From: Acidobacteriota bacterium
GTDB lineage: Bacteria; Acidobacteriota; Terriglobia; Terriglobales; Acidobacteriaceae
Reading direction: 5' to 3'
NCBI GenBank assembly: GCA_003224785.1
Contig: QHZV01000004.1
Span: forward strand, 1-9,359
Length of the DNA: 9,359 nucleotides
Shown here: positions 6,513 to 9,359 of the stretch, one piece after another
Numbering within the stretch: position 1 is the first letter of the stretch
Layout of the letters: each line of letters opens with the position of its first letter
Made by a program: the position numbers and the translations under genes
The notes under the pieces: generated by a model
Database searches by the model: none
Seen by the model: the letters and a program-made list of their open reading frames with translations, nothing else
Told to the model about the DNA's origin: nothing

Positions 6513-6589
6513 AGCACTCAGCAATGCAATCAGCCAATAACGTGAAGTGCAGATCCATCTTCATGACTGAGTGCTGACAGCTGAGTGCT
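6513..6589 (+). repeat. Repeat-built imuB-dnaE2 spacer with inverted repeat at the start codon
   Basis: AGCACTCAGC (6513-6522) and GCTGAGTGCT (6580-6589) are exact inverted copies. The second ends at the base before the dnaE2 ATG. A partial extra copy, ACTGAGTGCTGA, lies at 6566-6577. The spacer shows no ordinary Shine-Dalgarno sequence. A stem formed by the two arms would hide the bases just ahead of the start codon. Confidence 0.75.
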
Positions 6590-9359
6590 ATGTACATTGA
6601 GCTCCACTCCCGTTCGGCATTCAGCTTTCTCGAAGGCTCTTCCGTGCCCGAGGACCTGGTTTCCCGCTGCGCCGAATTGCAGATGCCGGGAATGGCCTTG
6701 CTAGACCGCGATGGGGTGTATGGCGCTCCACGCTTTCATATGGCAGCAAAGAAAGCAAAGCTCAAGGCCCACATTGGCGCAGAGGTCACCTGCAATGTTT
6801 CTAACCCACACATTGCTTGCAACGTCTCTGTTGGCAACGCCACGCGTATTGCCACTCGACACAAGACGTTGCAAGCAACGTCTCTACAGAATGCTTCGGA
6901 TGAATTTCGGCTTCCTGTTCTTATCTCCTCCCGCGCGGGTTATCAAAATCTCTGCCGCATGATTACAAAAGTGAAGCTGCGTTCGAAAAAAAATGAAGGC
7001 GCAGTTTACGAAGAAGAACTCTCACAACATGCAAAAGGATTGATTTGCCTCACCGGAGGCGACGATGGTCCGCTCGCCCATGCATTAAGAAATGGCGGAA
7101 TCGAGGCGGCGCGAAATTCCGTCGAACGTCTCATTAACATTTTCGGGAGACAAAATGTTTATATCGAGCTCCAGCGGCACTTCTGCCGCGAACAGGAACT
7201 TCGCAACCGTGCTGCAATTGAAATCGCTGTCTCTTTGAAGCTTCCGCTGCTTGCGACTAATGGTGTGCGCTATGCCACCCCCGAAGCCCGAGAGCTTGCT
7301 GACGTATTCACCGCCCTGCGTAACCATTCAACTCTGCACAATGCCGGCCGCCTGCTCACTCGTAATTCCGAGTGCCATTTGAAATCGCCTCAGGAGATGA
7401 AGGCGCTTTTCGCCGATCTTCCCGAAGCCATTGCGAACACGGTTGAGCTTTCATCGCGACTGGAATTCACGCTCGAAGACCTGGGCTATGAGTTTCCCAA
7501 ATATCCCGTGCCTGAAGGCGAGAGCATGATGTCGTTTCTGCGCGAACGCACTCGCGAAGGATTTCAATCTCGCTATGGCCGCGCCAGTTCAGAATTGCAA
7601 GGCAAAGCTCGCAATCAGATCGAATACGAACTCAAGCTGATCCAGAAGCTCAAGCTGCCGGGATATTTTCTGATCGTCTGGGACCTGGTCCGCTTCTGTC
7701 GAGAAAGCAATATTCTGGTTCAAGGCCGCGGGTCAGCCGCCAACAGCGCGGTCTGTTACTCACTCGGCATTACTGCAGTAGATCCGATTGGCATGGAATT
7801 GCTCTTCGAGCGATTCCTTTCCGAAGAGCGTGGTGAGTGGCCCGACATTGATCTCGATCTTCCCAGCGGCGACGATCGCGAAAAAGTAATTCAGTATTTG
7901 TACCGCCGTTATGGCGAGCATGGCGCCGCCATGACTGCGAATGTCATTACCTACCGCAGTCGCATGGCATCGCGCGAGATCGGCAAAGTCCTCGAGTTCG
8001 ATCCCGAAACTTTGGACAAACTTTCTGCCGCGGTCGCACACTGGGAATATCGCGATCAGAATGACACCTTCGATCACCGCTTTCGTGACGCGGGTCTCGA
8101 CCTTCGCCATCCTCGCATTCGTAAATATTTTGAGCTTTGCGAAGCCATTCAGGATTTGCCGCGCCATCTCGGGCAGCATTCTGGCGGAATGGTCATTTGC
8201 CAGGGGCAACTCGATTCCGTAGTTCCGCTTGAGCCTGCGTCGATGCCGGACCGCGTGGTCGTGCAATGGGACAAGGAAGATTGCGCCGATCTCGGCATCA
8301 TCAAAGTGGATCTGCTCGGGCTGGGCATGATGGCGGTGCTCAAAGATTCTCTCAATCTGATTCACGATCACTACAAAGAAGAAGTTGATCTCGCACATTT
8401 GCCTGCGGACGAGCCGGAGGTCTATTCCACATTGCAGAAGGCCGATACCATTGGCATGTTTCAGATCGAAAGCCGCGCGCAAATGTCGTGCCTTCCGCGA
8501 CTGATGCCGAAAAAGTTTTATGACATTGTGGTGCAGGTGGCGATCATTCGTCCGGGGCCGATCGTGGGCCAGATGGTGAATCCTTATTTAGAACGGCGGC
8601 AGGGACGACAAGAGGTCACATATGCGCATCCGTCGCTTGAGCCCGTACTTAAACGAACTTTGGGTGTTCCGCTTTTCCAAGAGCAATTACTCAAGATGGC
8701 AATGGTGGTTGCTGGATTCAGTGGCGGCGAAGCTGAAGAACTCCGCCGCGCTATGGGATTCAAGCGCTCGGAGAGGCGTATGCGTGAGATTGAAGCCAAA
8801 CTCCGCGCCGGCATGACGCGCAATGGAATCTCGCAAGAAGCGCAGGAGCAGATTGTGCTTTCGATCACTTCATTTGCGCTCTATGGATTTCCCGAATCTC
8901 ATGCCGCGAGCTTTGCCCTGATCGCCTACGCCAGTGCATATCTGAAACAGCACTATGTTGCCGCGTTCACGGCAGCACTTTTGAATAATCAGCCGATGGG
9001 TTTCTACAGTCCTGCCACCATCGTGAAAGACGCGCAGCGGCATGGATTGAAAGTATTGCCGGTGGATGTGACGAAATCGGAGTGGGACTGCACGTTGGAA
9101 GAAGGCGTCAGCCATCAGCCATCAGCTGTCAGGCAAATCGTCGCTCTACGCCTTGGCCTTCGCTACGTTCGTGGATTGCACGAAGAAGCTGGGCGTACCA
9201 TCGCGCGAGAACGTCATCTTGCAGCATTCGCTTCTATTCACGATGTCATGCGTCGCGTTCCAGAATTGCGAAAAAATCAACTGAGCAGATTGGCAGAAAT
9301 CGGCGCACTGAATGCGATTTCACCACAGGGGCACAGATATATACGGAAGAATCAGGCGG
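6590..9359 (+). CDS. dnaE2: DnaE2 (ImuC), error-prone C-family DNA polymerase (3' end outside window)
   Basis: The frame is open from ATG 6590 to the window edge, 923 codons without a stop; DnaE2 is usually about 1050-1080 residues, so roughly 130-150 are outside. The N-terminal PHP domain (about 1-300) begins YIELHSRSAFSFLEGSS, with Arg8 where many PHP domains have a second metal-binding His. The polymerase core carries the catalytic aspartates: Asp419 and Asp421 in PDIDLD and Asp574 in IKVDLLGLGM. Other family blocks are PGYFLIVWDLV (357-367), QGRGSAANSAVCY (378-390), GQHSGGMVI (528-536), IRPGPIVGQMVNPY (653-666) and FPESHAASFALIAYASAYLK (767-786). DnaE2 performs the mutagenic synthesis across lesions, with ImuB and ImuA. 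Residues about 68-102 inside the PHP domain, and 840-848, are repeat-derived extras. The start is fixed by homology; its upstream bases are repeat sequence. Confidence 0.93.
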   Translation, partial: MYIELHSRSAFSFLEGSSVPEDLVSRCAELQMPGMALLDRDGVYGAPRFHMAAKKAKLKAHIGAEVTCNVSNPHIACNVSVGNATRIATRHKTLQATSLQNASDEFRLPVLISSRAGYQNLCRMITKVKLRSKKNEGAVYEEELSQHAKGLICLTGGDDGPLAHALRNGGIEAARNSVERLINIFGRQNVYIELQRHFCREQELRNRAAIEIAVSLKLPLLATNGVRYATPEARELADVFTALRNHSTLHNAGRLLTRNSECHLKSPQEMKALFADLPEAIANTVELSSRLEFTLEDLGYEFPKYPVPEGESMMSFLRERTREGFQSRYGRASSELQGKARNQIEYELKLIQKLKLPGYFLIVWDLVRFCRESNILVQGRGSAANSAVCYSLGITAVDPIGMELLFERFLSEERGEWPDIDLDLPSGDDREKVIQYLYRRYGEHGAAMTANVITYRSRMASREIGKVLEFDPETLDKLSAAVAHWEYRDQNDTFDHRFRDAGLDLRHPRIRKYFELCEAIQDLPRHLGQHSGGMVICQGQLDSVVPLEPASMPDRVVVQWDKEDCADLGIIKVDLLGLGMMAVLKDSLNLIHDHYKEEVDLAHLPADEPEVYSTLQKADTIGMFQIESRAQMSCLPRLMPKKFYDIVVQVAIIRPGPIVGQMVNPYLERRQGRQEVTYAHPSLEPVLKRTLGVPLFQEQLLKMAMVVAGFSGGEAEELRRAMGFKRSERRMREIEAKLRAGMTRNGISQEAQEQIVLSITSFALYGFPESHAASFALIAYASAYLKQHYVAAFTAALLNNQPMGFYSPATIVKDAQRHGLKVLPVDVTKSEWDCTLEEGVSHQPSAVRQIVALRLGLRYVRGLHEEAGRTIARERHLAAFASIHDVMRRVPELRKNQLSRLAEIGALNAISPQGHRYIRKNQA
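6791..6885 (+). repeat. Double palindromic repeat (GCAACGTCTCT type) inside dnaE2
   Basis: AGACGTTGC-AA-GCAACGTCT (6864-6883) is a perfect palindrome with 9-base arms. A degenerate copy, ACACATTGC-TT-GCAACGTCT, lies at 6808-6827, and GCAACGTCTCT repeats directly at 6819-6829 and 6875-6885. A further inverted pair, GCAATGT (6792-6798) and ACATTGC (6810-6816), lies at the left. The segment encodes about residues 68-102 of DnaE2. Confidence 0.8.
9107..9132 (+). repeat. CAGCCAT tandem repeat inside dnaE2
   Basis: GTCAGCCATCAGCCATCAGC (9107-9126) followed by TGTCAG is a short tandem array encoding VSHQPSAVR (840-848). It sits between the conserved WDCTLE and LRLGLRYVRGLHEEAG blocks, which are normally closer together. 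Confidence 0.6.
9319..9337 (+). repeat. Possible TTCACCACAG-type repeat near the dnaE2 3' end
   Basis: TTCACCACAGGGGCACAGA resembles a CACCACAGAGGCACAGAG sequence that I recall as a dispersed repeat in many bacterial genomes. It encodes SPQGHR (911-916), just after the conserved LAEIGALNAI. Only the left part of any insertion is visible before the window ends. Confidence 0.35.

Noticed and set aside
6590..6990. Possible frameshift in dnaE2 around the repeat region and the A-run near 6988
   Set aside because: The frame reads continuously from 6590 to 9358 with family motifs on both sides of both places.
7760..8482. 240-codon minus-strand open frame
   Set aside because: It lies wholly opposite the conserved catalytic part of dnaE2 and has no recognisable protein features.

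Overview
The window looks like a chromosomal segment of an acidobacterium (Acidobacteriota, probably class Terriglobia). I infer this from overall protein similarity as I remember it, from the combination of an imuA-imuB-dnaE2 cassette with an acidobacterial-style Nramp protein, and from several short palindromic or tandem repeat types that I recall as abundant in those genomes. No database search was run, so the taxonomic call is moderate confidence.

Layout. Positions 1-433 (minus strand) hold the 5' part of a DoxX/DoxD-like membrane protein gene that runs off the left edge. A divergent gene at 592-1614 (plus) encodes an exported transglutaminase-like protein with an intact Cys-His-Asp triad. 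It converges on a minus-strand group read from right to left: a 69-residue hypothetical gene (3310-3519), a small predicted lipoprotein gene (2782-3210) and an Nramp-type metal transporter gene (1629-2785). The last two overlap by 4 bases (GTGA). The Nramp gene is broken: the first 25 codons, carrying the TM1 metal-site motif, are joined out of frame to the rest, with about 24 codons missing at the joint.

The 319-base gap 3520-3838 separates this group from the plus-strand mutasome cassette. It holds candidate promoters in both directions and a palindrome (GCGAA-N10-TTCGC) overlapping a -10-like hexamer just before the cassette. The cassette is imuA (3839-4762), imuB (4882-6507) and dnaE2/imuC (6590 to beyond 9359). 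In characterised bacteria these encode an SOS-induced translesion mutasome: the DnaE2 polymerase does the synthesis, the catalytically dead Y-family protein ImuB bridges it to the beta clamp, and the RecA-like ImuA is an accessory factor. Here ImuB lacks the usual catalytic acidic residues and carries a QxxLF clamp motif, and DnaE2 keeps its three catalytic aspartates, so the known division of labour seems preserved.

The most unusual feature is that the whole cassette is full of short dispersed repeats. Each of the three genes contains at least one palindromic repeat read through in frame as extra amino acids (ImuA about residues 121-184, ImuB 414-434, DnaE2 about 68-102, plus smaller ones near DnaE2 840-848 and 911-917). 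Both intergenic spacers are also made largely of repeat sequence, including the bases directly in front of the dnaE2 start codon. Several different repeat types are involved. This resembles the in-frame palindromic elements known from Rickettsia genes, but here it involves several families at once in one functional unit.
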